From: Epiperipatus broadwayi
Lineage: Eukaryota > Onychophora > Udeonychophora > Euonychophora > Peripatidae
Reading direction: 5' to 3'
Assembly (NCBI GenBank): GCA_028023455.1
Contig: JAQFVV010012531.1
Span: 1,926,001 to 1,990,000 of the forward strand
Length of the DNA: 64,000 bases
In this document: in pieces, positions 22,722 to 32,990 of the stretch
Layout: each line of letters begins with the position of its first letter
How positions within the stretch are numbered: position 1 is the stretch's first letter
The notes under the pieces: generated by a model
What the model was told of the DNA's origin: nothing
Database searches by the model: none
Seen by the model: only the letters and a program-made list of their open reading frames with translations
Position numbers and translations under genes: made by a program

Positions 22722-24769
22722 CTAAGTTTTCCCATAATCTGCTCCATCCCATTTCCACAACATAATCTTTATCAACTCCATGACTTTGATATCTAAATCC
22801 CCCTTATCTTTTCCCAAACCTAGCATAAAAACCAATAACTCACTTTCTGTATAATCACTTTGTTCATATTTAATCTTCCATAATTTCATTATTTGTACCC
22901 TTTCTGCTTCCAAGCATTTACATTGAAGTAACAGATGCCTAATATTTTCTATGCCTTCCTTACACAACTTGCAAACAAAATCAACCCATATTTTTCCATT
23001 TATGTGTATATTCTCTTATTGCTAAAGATCCCATTCGAGCCTTAAACAATAAACTACTTTCCTTACTATTATCATAAATTAACTCACACACCCAATATTC
23101 TGTTTACTTCTATATATATTTAAACTCGTTTTACTCTCCATACTAGTTCTCCATCTTTCCAACTCCCTATTCTTTATTAATGCATCTATTCTTCTTTTCC
23201 ACTCCTTACCACTATAACATTCAACAATTCTCCTAACACAATCATCCCATCTTTTGTACCAGTATACTAACATAAATTCTTTATCCAAATCTTCTGCATA
23301 CCACATTACCTTTCTCACCCATCTTGTTGCCTGCCCTTTATTTGTAACCCAATTAAATACTATTTTGGCTATTCTTTTATTACCCATAAACTGCAATCTA
23401 TTGAACATTTTTAATTTGCTTTTTGCATCCCTCATATAAAAACTTGACCATCCCATTTCTCCTTGAATTGCCTCCTTTGCTGTCCACACCTCTGCATCTA
23501 ATGCATGTCTTCCTACTTCCCTTTGTACTTTTTCTAAGTAATCTAATACCCCTTTACTAACACATAACACATAATTGCCGTATGTTATCCCTGCTACTGC
23601 CACTCCCTTCCATACAATTCTAGCTATATCATATTTATTATATGAAAACACTGTTAAGTTCTTTATCATTCCCTTTCTTTTCTTTGCTTCATTTATCAAT
23701 TTTTTCTCCCATTCATCTAAGCAATTTTTCTTATTACTCAAGATGATTCCCAAGTAACTATATCTATTCACCACACATTTTTATATCTCATCTCTCTAAT
23801 AAGAAATCTCTGTCTTCTCTTTCCCCAGTATTCACCATCATTATATTTGATTTTTCTTCACTAAGTTTAATCCCCATATCTTTACCCATGCTTATGCATG
23901 TCCTCAGCATAACTTCCATATCTTCTCTTCTTTCTGTGCACAAGAAGACATCATCCATGAATAAGACTCAATAATATATATATTCCTTTGCCATCTAATA
24001 ATAGTATCTATATCCTTCTTCCTAGTCTTTCTATTGCTCTCTCCATTTCTCTCAAATACAACAAACACAAAATAGGTGACATAGGGCATCCTTGCCTTAG
24101 TCCCACCCCATTTTTAACATTAACTGATTTGACATTCCCAAATTGATCTGTATGGTAATTATTTTCATACAATTTCTTAATAAGATCCACTAAAGCTCCA
24201 TCCATAATTGATTTCTATTTTTTCTATAATATGCCTTCTCTATATCTATAAAAGCCATATATAACTGTCTACCTGAATTTCTACTCATATCTATAAGTTG
24301 TGTAACTACAAATAAATTATCTCCTATATGCCTATCTGACCTAAAACCTCCTTGCATTTACCCCACTACATTATTTTCTTACCATCCATTTTGCAATTCT
24401 TCTAGCCACCGTATATGAAAAACTTTACATAAAACTGATGTTACAACTATTGGTCTATAATTGTTTAACTTTCTATGATCCTTAACTTTTCCTTTAAATA
24501 ATAGTCTTACTCTCATATTACTCCAACTACCTGGAAAAACTCTCTTCTGTGCCATCTTATTAAAACATGATAGTAACTACTTTTGCCCTATGCCCTAAAT
24601 TCATTACCATCTCTGCTGCCCATCCATCTAACCCTCTTGCCTCACCACTTCTCAATTTCTTCTCTGCCTCATTCAGTTCATTTTCTATAAACCTAATATT
24701 CCCATTACTATATGCTTTCATATTTTCTATCCCTCTGTTCTTCACATCTAACATCTTTTCTATATCCAT
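22722..24769 (-). pseudogene. LINE ORF2 C-terminal part: reverse transcriptase and tail
   Basis: RT blocks are seen in separate frames: block 0/1 near 24700-24560 (ARGLDGWAAEMV), block 3 GLRQGCPMSPILCLLYLRE near 24110-24055, and the catalytic FMDD near 23962-23949, intact in its own frame. The following frame (23774-23079) holds YSYLGI and a long tryptophan-rich C-terminal domain. The last frame (22967-22722) has a C-x?-H-x4-C-like piece, RHLLLQCKC. Multiple frameshifts make it inactive. Confidence 0.8.
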
Positions 24770-26119
24770 TACACATAAGTATTCAATATTCTCTCTAATT
24801 CTTCTCTAGAGCTACAATCTATTCTCTCCTCATCCAGTAATACTATCTCTCTCTCCCCTAAATTTCTCCTTTTAATGTAATTCCAAAATTTTTTACTCCC
24901 ATCTCTTCCACTTTTATTAATATCATCCAATAATTTACTATTTAGTTTCATTCTCTCTCTATAATTATCTATTTTACAGAACTTCTTCTTTTCTAAGTAC
25001 TTTTCCCATTTAGCATTAACATCTTTTTCACTCTCTTTGTTCTTAATAGCACATTTATATTCTCTGCATGCTTTTTCCCTCTCTTTTATACTTTTACTAA
25101 CTGTCATTTTTCTATTACTTTTATTCTTCTGAATATTCTCATTTAAAACCCTATTTGCCACTTTTTCTATTTCATCACACCAGTCCACATACTCATTTCC
25201 AACCAATTCTTCCATGGTTTCTTCAACTTGTATTTTATATTCTTCTAACTTATTCTTATCATTCACTCTCCATCTACATCTTTCACTATTGTTTCTACTT
25301 TTATTTCTATTTTCCATCACATTACTAACCATTTCAATTACAAAGAAATTATGATCCCTATTACATACTCTCTCTTCATTATCAAACACCTTAATTTTCC
25401 ATACTTTATTCATTCCCTCTTTCTCTACCAATACATAATCTGTTGTGTGGGATATATTATTTCTAGACCATGTGTATTGTCCCTCATAAATATTTGATAA
25501 GTTTCCAATGCTCATATTTACTCTCTGACAAAATTTCTTCAAAAGCTGACCATTCTTATTGTCTACATCATCAATTTCTTCAATATGCCCATTCATATCT
25601 CCTAAACCATTATTCTCTTCTCCTTTTCTTAAAACTCTGTATATCTTTAACTAGGCACTCATATATGCTATTGTTCCATTCCATTATAGTTTGACTATCT
25701 CCAGTAGCTATATAAACTATAGCCACCATCCATTCTTGTCTTCCCAACCTTATTTCAAACCACAAATGTTCTTAGCATTTAACAGTATTTAAATATTTTT
25801 TTGATATAACACCTATCCCACCACCCTTTTTTTCTTTCCCTTTTCTATTTATACCCTGCCATACCAAATCTTCCAAAACAGGTTCTTCTTCTTTTAAATG
25901 TGTTTCCCCTACTAATACCTCAAGCTTTTTATTTTCAATTGCTTTGTTTAATTCCTGCCACTTTTCTGGTCTCTTACCACCTTGTATATTTAAATACCCA
26001 ATTTTAACAATTTTTTCTTTCCTAACTACTCTTTTATAATTTTTTTTTATTTTTTCGTCTCCATTATGTTTATAAATAACTTGCTTACCATTAATTTTAC
26101 AGACCCATTCCCTCTCCAT
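24769..26119 (-). pseudogene. LINE ORF2 N-terminal part: APE-type endonuclease
   Basis: From 26119 the frame begins MEREWVCK and reaches VKIGYLNIQGGK, the LNIQ/N-type first endonuclease block, then VGETHLKEE, the E-T-H metal-binding block. Near 25590 GDMNGHI stands for the GDFN block, and DHNFFVIEM near 25360 for the SDH block. The enzyme would nick target DNA for target-primed reverse transcription. The frame is interrupted between 25772 and 25596 and continues to 24769 in a lysine-rich linker with LDEERIDC. Confidence 0.8.
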
Positions 26120-26159
26120 ATCTACATTTATATACTAAATCAACTGCCCTTTGTTTATT

Positions 26160-27262
26160 CCTTACATCCCATCCATTCTGCTTCTTTTTAATAACCCTAC
26201 AATTTAAAATCCCACCCGCTTTACAAGTTTCCCAAACTACATTCTTTATAAATCAGACTCCCTAAAACTTCACTTCCTTGTTTCCCTAAGTGCAACCCAT
26301 CTTTACTATATAACCCCCTCTTCCCAATAAAAAAATCCCACACATTGTTTTCCTAAATGCAACCCATCTTTACTATATAACTCCCTCTTCCCAATAAAAA
26401 AAGACCACCCATCCACAAACGTAACATCATTTCTCTCACACAATTATTTCAATCTCTCATTTATAGAACATGCCCTATCTAACATATACCTTTTACTAAA
26501 TCTTGGTAATAACCCAACTATTCCTACTCTTCCTTTAACCATACTCAAATTCCTAATCAATTCTGTGTACTCACCCATTACTCTCTCTGATGTCTCTGAT
26601 AAATTATTAGTCCCTACCATAACACATACATCTCTATTCCCTTGCTTTTTTACTTTATCTGTAACATCCCTAATTTTAGCTCCCACCAAACATATTCTTA
26701 CCTACCTGTTTCTATTTTCCCTTGCAATTATATCTCCACATTGTCTTATTAATGAATCTCCTATCAATACTGTCTCAGTCTACTTTCTCTGCTTCATTCG
26801 CAACCTTCCCTACCACTTTCTGGACTTCCTTATCTACTTCTTCCTTATCATTTCTACTCATTAATTCCTTTATCTGCTCACACTTCATCTCTAACGATTT
26901 TAATTTTGCTTCTACATCTTTTTACCTCTTCCTCTATCTTACTTATTTTTTGGCCAACCATCTCCAATGCACTACCTATTTTTCCATCCATATCTCTTGT
27001 CACTCCACTACAAACACACTCTATATGCCTTCCTCACCTACGTTTTATTCCATTTCTCCAAACTTCCTGTCTTCGTCAACTATTTTTCTCCATTTCTTGT
27101 GACTTTCTCTTTACACTATCTACACTTTGTAACCACTTTTTCATCTCTTTTATCACATTCACACACTGTCTACATAACCATAAACCTGTTACATCCTTTC
27201 TAATCTTATTTAAGCTTTTCAAGTGGAAACCTCATCACATATATTACACTCTACCATAGCAT
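26160..27262 (-). pseudogene. LINE ORF1: PHD-like finger and GDSL esterase
   Basis: The start reads MVECNICDE; after a frameshift it continues FHLKSLNK and ends GLWLCRQC, giving a C-x2-C, H, W and C-x2-C pattern like a PHD finger. A helical, lysine/glutamate-rich stretch follows. Near 26770-26740 comes LIGDSL, the GDSL block with the nucleophile serine, and at about 26620 VMVGTNNL, the block III equivalent of SGNH hydrolases. ORF1 of this sort binds element RNA; the esterase role is unknown. Internal stops break the frame, and a stretch with two tandem similar copies of an aaccCATCTTTACTATATAA-like phrase lies at 26280-26400. Confidence 0.75.
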
Positions 27263-27269
27263 GTCTAAT

Positions 27270-27700
27270 TCATTTCTGGCAATTATATATGCATTGTAAA
27301 ATACAAATGCAATCCATATTACTTATTTTTCAAGCCATTTATTCTATATTTAACTTTATACTTTCTCTCCTACTCTTCAAACCCTTTTGCACAGAAAGAT
27401 AAAAACTTTTACTTTCAAAAATGATCGATCATTAACCACATGTATCTTAGGATTCTAAAACATTATATTTTACCTCAAATAACTAACTGTTCTTAAATTA
27501 TAATTAAAAAAAAACTTTAGTAGCAAATTTAAACCAACTAATGTTACGTACAACTTAGTTATAGAAATCCTTACATTAACACACATTCAGCAAAAAGATT
27601 TTTTTTTTTTTTAAACTGCTATATTCAAAAAAATCTGTCTCTCTTGATCAGAATTTACTCCTCACTTTCATATTACAATTAAAGTATTTAAATCGATGAT
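27270..27700. other. Unassigned stretch between LINE and Gypsy pol remnant
   Basis: A+T-rich with a T-run at about 27600-27612. It may be the LINE 5' UTR, Gypsy internal sequence, or both. I could not find a copy of the left junction sequence that would mark a TSD. Confidence 0.4.
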
Positions 27701-27705
27701 TTTAG

Positions 27706-29100
27706 ATGATTAATTACATAAAAAAGATAGCAAACTTAGCTGAAATTGAAGTTAGTGACCAGTCCGATTCTCAAACAGCCAGTATGTGTAACAATTGTGG
27801 AAATGTGGACCACCTAGCAAAAAGTTGCCACCCCAAAACAAAATCTAAAGAAGCAAACAAGTTTCTCAGAAATTCCATACATCTGACACAAATCCATAAA
27901 GCTGAGACAAATAACTGCAAACAAATAATGCTGAACAAAATACAAGTAGAAAAAGAACTCGAGGATAAATTTCCCAAACTATCCATGGCAAAATAATGAA
28001 CAATGGAGATTAACTGTTTCGAGAGAAAAACACTCAAAGTAAATTTAGAAAAGTTCCCTGGGTGGGAATAAAAAATTTTAGATCTGGAAACCTGAATCAA
28101 TTAACAGAGAAACTAGCCAGCTGGACTTGGGAAACCACAGAATTTAAAATGCTGATTGGGTGGATTAGAAATAGATTGCCAAATAAATGCCCATCCTATC
28201 TAAACCAATCACTATGGACAGCTTGCCACCAACTGGCAATGTTGAATGGCAACTGACTTTTGATTCCACCTGTAGGACATGAAAAAAAATATTAAAACTA
28301 ATTTACAAAAGACATTCTGGCATGATAAGGATAAAAGCTCTTTGTCATAATTATGCATACTGAATTGACATGAGCAATAATATAGAAAAATATATAAAAA
28401 TGTACAAATGTTGTCAGTACCAGAAACTCACATCAGAATTCACTGTGAATTAAAGAAAATAGATCATGGAACTGTATACATATCAACCATTATAGTCCGA
28501 TAGATGGTAACATTATATTTATATTACTAGATGCTACCTCAAAGTGGACAGAATATAAACTTGTAAAAAATATGAATACAAAAGAAACTATATACAATCT
28601 TAAAAAAATCTTTACATATCATGATTATCCGGAGGTATTTGTTCTGGATTTACTTTGGAAGAATTTAGACCCTATTTGAAAAATTGGGGAGTGTGACATT
28701 CTAGCACTACCCTATTACCCTGAATCAAATGGAATGGCAGAGAAGGCACAACAATTGAAGTTAGCTCTAAATGGATTAAGTTACCCAAGCATTAAAAAAG
28801 CTCTGAACATAGCGATACTGCACCAACATATCATGCTATTTACAGCCACCGATAAATTGCTGACAGAAACATTGATGGAAAGGAAATTGAGAAACAAACT
28901 ATCCATCCTGTTACTGAAAAAGGAACAACCAATAAAAATTCCAGTAAATAACTATGCTGTTGGAGAAAAGGTATGGGTGAGAGATAACCTACAAAAAGTA
29001 TGTATCAAAAGTCAAATAAAGAAATTTTGAACCACATCGTAGAAGTGCAAATCTTTACAGGAGTTAACTACAGATGCCATGTAGATCACATTAGAAAAAA
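27706..29100 (+). pseudogene. Gypsy gag-pol remnant: zinc knuckle and integrase
   Basis: 27706-27996 is open and holds a knuckle CNNCGNVDHLAKSC (C-x2-C-x4-H-x4-C). From about 28150 the frame-broken integrase starts with LPNKCPSYLNQ and LAMLNG, then the HHCC finger (RHSGMIRIKALCHNYAY to YKCCQYQK near 28430). The DDE core shows LDATSKWTEY near 28530 and ALPYYPESNGMAEKA near 28700-28750, with the second catalytic region damaged (VLDLLWKN). The C-terminal GEKVWVRD lies near 28965 and YRCHVDHIRKN near 29075. The joint between knuckle and integrase lacks protease, RT and RNase H, so an internal deletion occurred. Confidence 0.8.
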
Positions 29101-29363
29101 TTGACTGAAACAAATGTAGCCCTTAATGCTGAATGTTGTGAAAACCTGACCAGAACTGGAAAAAACACTCAACAAGATTGTGCAGAGACTCATACCATTA
29201 CTGATAGTGAACCAGAAGAAGAACCCAATATGATGGACCCACCATATGCTACAGAATATATGAGTACCAAAAGATTTTGATATCAACACCTAACATCAGC
29301 TTATTTAAAAGACTACATTTGCTACTCCAGAGAAAATTAAAATATGCAGTCAGCAGAGTTTTT

Positions 29364-29382
29364 CAGGAGTAGGAGGCGATAG
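29364..29382 (+). other. Polypurine tract of Gypsy element
   Basis: caggagtaggaggcgatag lies directly before the TG that starts the 3' LTR. It would prime plus-strand DNA synthesis. It is not a pure purine run, in keeping with decay. Confidence 0.6.
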
Positions 29383-29834
29383 TGTTGTGCATGTGTACAT
29401 CAAATTCGGAAGTGTTAATGTGTTAAAGGAGACAAGTACATTGAAACAGGAAGTGTTAATGTGTTAAAGAAGATAAGTAAACATAGAAATAGAACATGAA
29501 TTGAGCAGACAATTAACTAACTAATAATAGAAAAATAGGAAGTTTTCTTTAAGGATTGTGTGTGTTCTATAAATACCTGTTATCCAGTTATTCTGTGTCT
29601 TCTATATTGGTGTATAAGTTAAGAGAACTTCCAATCCAGTTCACTGAAGATGAAGAACTGGTATTTAGGTATGAAAGAGGCTGCCCTGACCTATATTATA
29701 ATTTCTGTACACTTTATGGCTCTAATGGTAACTAATGATTACTATACTAATTGTTTATCGGTAATATGTAATACAATGTATTATACTTACATGTGACTAA
29801 TTACCCTATGTATATAAAAATATAAAAGACATTT

Positions 29835-30010
29835 TATGGGTTCATCTGTGTAAGATTTTAATTAGATATCTCAACATTTTGACTTGATCACACAGGCCAG
29901 TTGAGGGCTTGTGTGATCAAGTCGAAACGTTGGATATCTGATTAAAATTTTATATGAATGAAGCTGCAAAATATGTCTTTTATATCTGTAACTTGTGAAA
30001 ACATTCATAT
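29835..30010. mobile_element. Fold-back insertion with PLE-type tail
   Basis: Two arms around the loop gccagttgagggc (near 29895-29907) are reverse complements ('acttgatcacaca' with its mirror, and 'ttagatatctcaac' with 'gttggatatctga'). The right arm contains gtcgaaacgttgg, the gaaacgtt phrase also found in the PLE tail of 3.6-6.7 kb. It looks like an inverted dimer of a PLE 3' end, or a small non-autonomous element using PLE machinery. No CUGANGA box is present, so it is not a hammerhead. Confidence 0.55.
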
Positions 30011-30044
30011 GAACATATATAAAAATACTATCAATTCTAGTAAT

Positions 30045-30775
30045 GCTGCTGCTTTTTTTTCTTTTTTTTCTTCTTATCATCATCATCATCACCATCATTA
30101 TTATCATCAACATCTTAAAATTATAGGAGCTATTTACAGATATGGAAAAGCATTTAATAAATCTACAAAAATTAAACTTTTTATATCCGTAGTACTTCCC
30201 ATCTTGGAGTATGGCTCAATTATATGGAATCCTCATACCAAGATAGATATCATAAAAATTCAGTCTGTTTTTGACAGATTTTTAAAATTAAATAATTTAA
30301 ATTTTTAAAATTAAATAGGTTTAAATAATGCTGAGATGAAAAACAAGAGATTTAAAATTTCTTCATAAATTTATTTCCCAGAATATTTCTGTATCTAATT
30401 TGCTTTCTAGATTAAGTATCAAGAGACAGAATTATAATAATCTACTCACAATATTTTTGAACTTAAAATTTGTAAATCTGATATATTAATATTCCCCCCT
30501 TTACTTCATTTACCTAGAACTTATAACAAAGATTTTGCTAACAAAGATATTTTTAATTTAGATTTTAAACAATTCACTAAAACTTAATTACATTTGATAT
30601 ATTATCTTTTTACTTATTTGTTCATTTTACTGTTTTTATATTTTATTGTTATTACTTTGTCTGTTTTTTTAATGCTTATTTAGATTTGTATATGCTAATT
30701 AACTTACTGTGCAATCTATAATTGGCTAAATGCTGTTGATATGTACATTAAATAAATTAAGAATTGAATTGAATT
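30045..30775 (+). pseudogene. LINE 3' end (RT C-terminal region) inside LTR
   Basis: After a CAT/TTC-rich stretch, the frame from about 30115 reads IIGAIYRYGKAF, VVLPILEYGSIIWNP and IKIQSVFDRFLK, phrases typical of the region after the RT in Jockey/CR1-type LINEs. Frame-broken remnants follow to about 30560. The end is a GAATT-type tail (ttaagaattgaattgaatt, 30757-30775), a usual LINE terminus. The 5' part is missing. Confidence 0.7.
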
Positions 30776-30854
30776 ATTATTAAATAATAGATAACCAAAC
30801 ATACTTGTGTTCTCATTTTTTATTGTGTTAGTTAACTCAATACATAGCAAGTAC

Positions 30855-32689
30855 AATAACTTCTTTAATGCTTTTACTTTTTGAGTGAATAAGAGTGATT
30901 GAAAACCAGTCAATATATCTGTATGTAAATTTACTTTCTCAATTTATTATTAACAATTTATTATTTTCTTAAAATTTTGTTCATGCTATAATCTCAATTT
31001 ATGTATGCATATAATACATATAAAAATATCTGTATTTCATTGCATCCAGTTCAGTAATAAATATGTATTCTATAATTAAGATCTATTAATAAAACACGAG
31101 TTATCATATACAATGCACATTGTATATGTGAGAAATGTGGAACAACACATTGCATATATCAGTGTTCCACAGTATTTTAAAATGGGCATTGGTTTTTTGT
31201 AAATTGTTGTAATGAATAGTTGCTTGTTTATCAAAATAGTGGATACAAATTGATGATGATTAATATAGTGAATTCTCATAGAAAGTTTTATGTGAAGATG
31301 AAATAAAGTGGTCTATCTATATATAAGATGAAATAGCTGTTAAATATCCTCTTGTAAAATAAAGGCATCTCCAACAGATTATTAAAAAGAACAAAGGTAG
31401 CAATCACTGTTTTTTCTAATTTCTGTGCGATGATAAAGGAAATATCTCAGGCCTGTTTATATTTACAATCAGTGTATCCATAGATTAGGATAGATTTTTG
31501 TTGCTGATTCTGGTAGTCTATATATGTGTGTTTTCATTCTGTTTTACTGAGGATTTTCTACAAAGTTAAATGTGAAACTTCAAGTATTTTCAATTATTTT
31601 GCACAATAAAAAACACTGTCTTCATTAGTGAATACCATATATCATTACTTTAAATATTTTATAAGCAATCTATTCCAAAGACATCAAGGAAAAAAGATAA
31701 TACTGCCCTTTATAAAGCATAAAAAATTTGAATTAAGGGTATGTTATTAGTACGCAAGTATTTAAAAGAGTTCGAAGTTTGTGATAAATTTAATCTTTAT
31801 AATAGTTTAAAATTAAATATCAAATATTTGAAGTTTGACAATTTTTTAAGATGTTGAATATTACTTGGTCAGTTATGATAATATCTAAACTATTTAAGAT
31901 CTATCATTTGAAATAATGATGCTTTTAATTTAATATGAAATGAGTGCAGAAAATCTTATATGAAATTAGCTCTAAAGCGTTTGATGTCTTTAAAAATGTC
32001 CTGGTAATGGATATAGTGTCTAGATAAAATGAATTCTCTTCACCATCATTAATGTTAGCTTGCCATTTAATTCTTCTGGTTAAGATTCTCTGCAAAGTGT
32101 AATATCTTGATAAGTATGTGTTGCATATATATGTAAGAAAAATTTTTTAAGTTAAAACTTCTGCACAATCAAGGGATTTACACATCTTGGATGTTGAAAT
32201 CTGAGTGCAGGTAGTGACAGGTAATATATAATTTATTCTTGAAGTATCTGAGGGAATTGTGTTGAAAAAAGAAAATATTCGATGTCAGTAAAACAGTTCT
32301 CATTTGCTTCAAAAGCAATATGATCTGTTGCGTAATTAGAAAAATAAACGGTAAAATAAAATAAAAAAGAAATTACTAAATGAATTAGGTTATAATAAGA
32401 CATAGTAGTAGAGGGATATATATAGTTTTCCATCTTTTTTTTAAAGAATATGCTTTTCAGATTTTAATAGATCTCGTGCATTTATGATAAGTAAAAGATA
32501 AATAAAGTAGTCTTAAATAGTCGATCACAGCATTCTTCCACAGATGAACAGAAAAGAAGATATTATTTACCAGACTAATCAACTACCAGTTTAATGATGA
32601 TTTTAAAATATTCTTTTTTGTTTTATTACTTGGGGCTAAGAATAGACAGGTATTCCTTTATTAACAAATAATTCCATATCTGAAAAGCT
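30855..32689. other. A+T-rich spacer, no gene seen
   Basis: No gene or clear repeat recognised. A short inverted pattern around 'acaatgcacattgt' lies near 31112. Minus-strand frames at 31076 and 32233 lack domains. Confidence 0.5.
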
Positions 32690-32990
32690 TCATGGTATTA
32701 ATGATAGCACACCGACCAGCCTTGTTACAAAGCTGAGTTCAAATCTAAGTTTGGTAAATTTGAAAATTTTTTCAGGTTCTAATCATGGTTAGAATTTTTC
32801 TTTCAGTTTGAAGGTCCATAGTCAATTCAATTAACTAAACAAATTGATCAGTAAAAGATATCTAGATAGTCTTAGAAAAAGAATAAAACAAGAATGGAAA
32901 ACAGTTCAAGCTTTCATCATGTATCTAGTGAATAATGACTTTTTTTTTATTGTTTATCTATGAAAAGCTATTAGAGAAACTTTTGCACTG
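32690..32990 (+). repeat. tRNA-derived SINE-like copy
   Basis: It has the B-box-like gagttcaaatct (32740-32751) followed by the body 'ttcaggttctaatcatggtt', 'agtctta..aaaagaataaaac' and 'agtgaataatgac'. It is the same family as 13560 and 15930. Confidence 0.5.

Larger units (their letters stand above)
22625..27270 (-). mobile_element. CR1-like LINE with PHD, esterase, endonuclease and RT
   Basis: This non-LTR retrotransposon lies on the minus strand within the Gypsy body. From its 5' side it shows a PHD-like finger (about 27260-27150), a GDSL esterase domain (about 26760-26440), an exonuclease-endonuclease-phosphatase type endonuclease (about 26120-25330), an RT (about 24770-23900) and a long C-terminal region (to 22722). 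PHD and esterase domains in ORF1 are known for CR1-like elements. The 3' end runs into ATC/ATG repeats (22614-22625), typical of microsatellite-tailed LINEs. Frames are broken in many places. The right border and TSD are not resolved, and 27270-27700 may be its 5' UTR or foreign. Confidence 0.85.
21246..30849 (+). mobile_element. Ty3/Gypsy-type LTR retrotransposon, defective, with nested insertions
   Basis: Two LTRs in direct order, both starting TG and ending catagCA, are flanked by the same five bases agtac (21241-21245 and 30850-30854). Between them lie a decayed gag with zinc knuckle, a CR1-like LINE inserted in reverse, a second zinc knuckle, and integrase remnants. RT and RNase H are not found. 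The 3' LTR is further split by a PLE-type fold-back and a LINE 3' end. The orientation and the integrase features (zinc-binding H..C-x2-C, then a core ending PYYPESNGMAE) fit Gypsy. It is inactive. Confidence 0.85.
29383..30849 (+). repeat. 3' LTR of Gypsy-type element, interrupted
   Basis: It starts TGttgtgcatg, follows the 5' LTR to about 29830, resumes for a short piece at about 30015-30040 ('aaaaatactatcaatt'), and finishes at 30776-30849 ('aaccaaacatacttgtg' to catagCA). The two gaps are the fold-back at about 29835-30010 and the LINE tail at about 30045-30775. TSD agtac follows at 30850-30854. Divergence from the 5' LTR indicates an old insertion. Confidence 0.8.

Noticed and set aside
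26565-27259. Long serine/phenylalanine-rich plus-strand frames
   Set aside because: They are antisense to LINE ORF1; the T- and C-rich strand composition yields these frames without a domain.
29880-29960. gaaacgttgg hairpin as a hammerhead
   Set aside because: The CUGANGA box is missing; only the tail phrase is shared with PLEs.
29871-30113. Minus frame rich in Met/Lys and plus frame with a histidine run
   Set aside because: Both come from CAT/TTC simple repeats at the LINE insertion start. Only the part from about 30115 on is LINE-derived.
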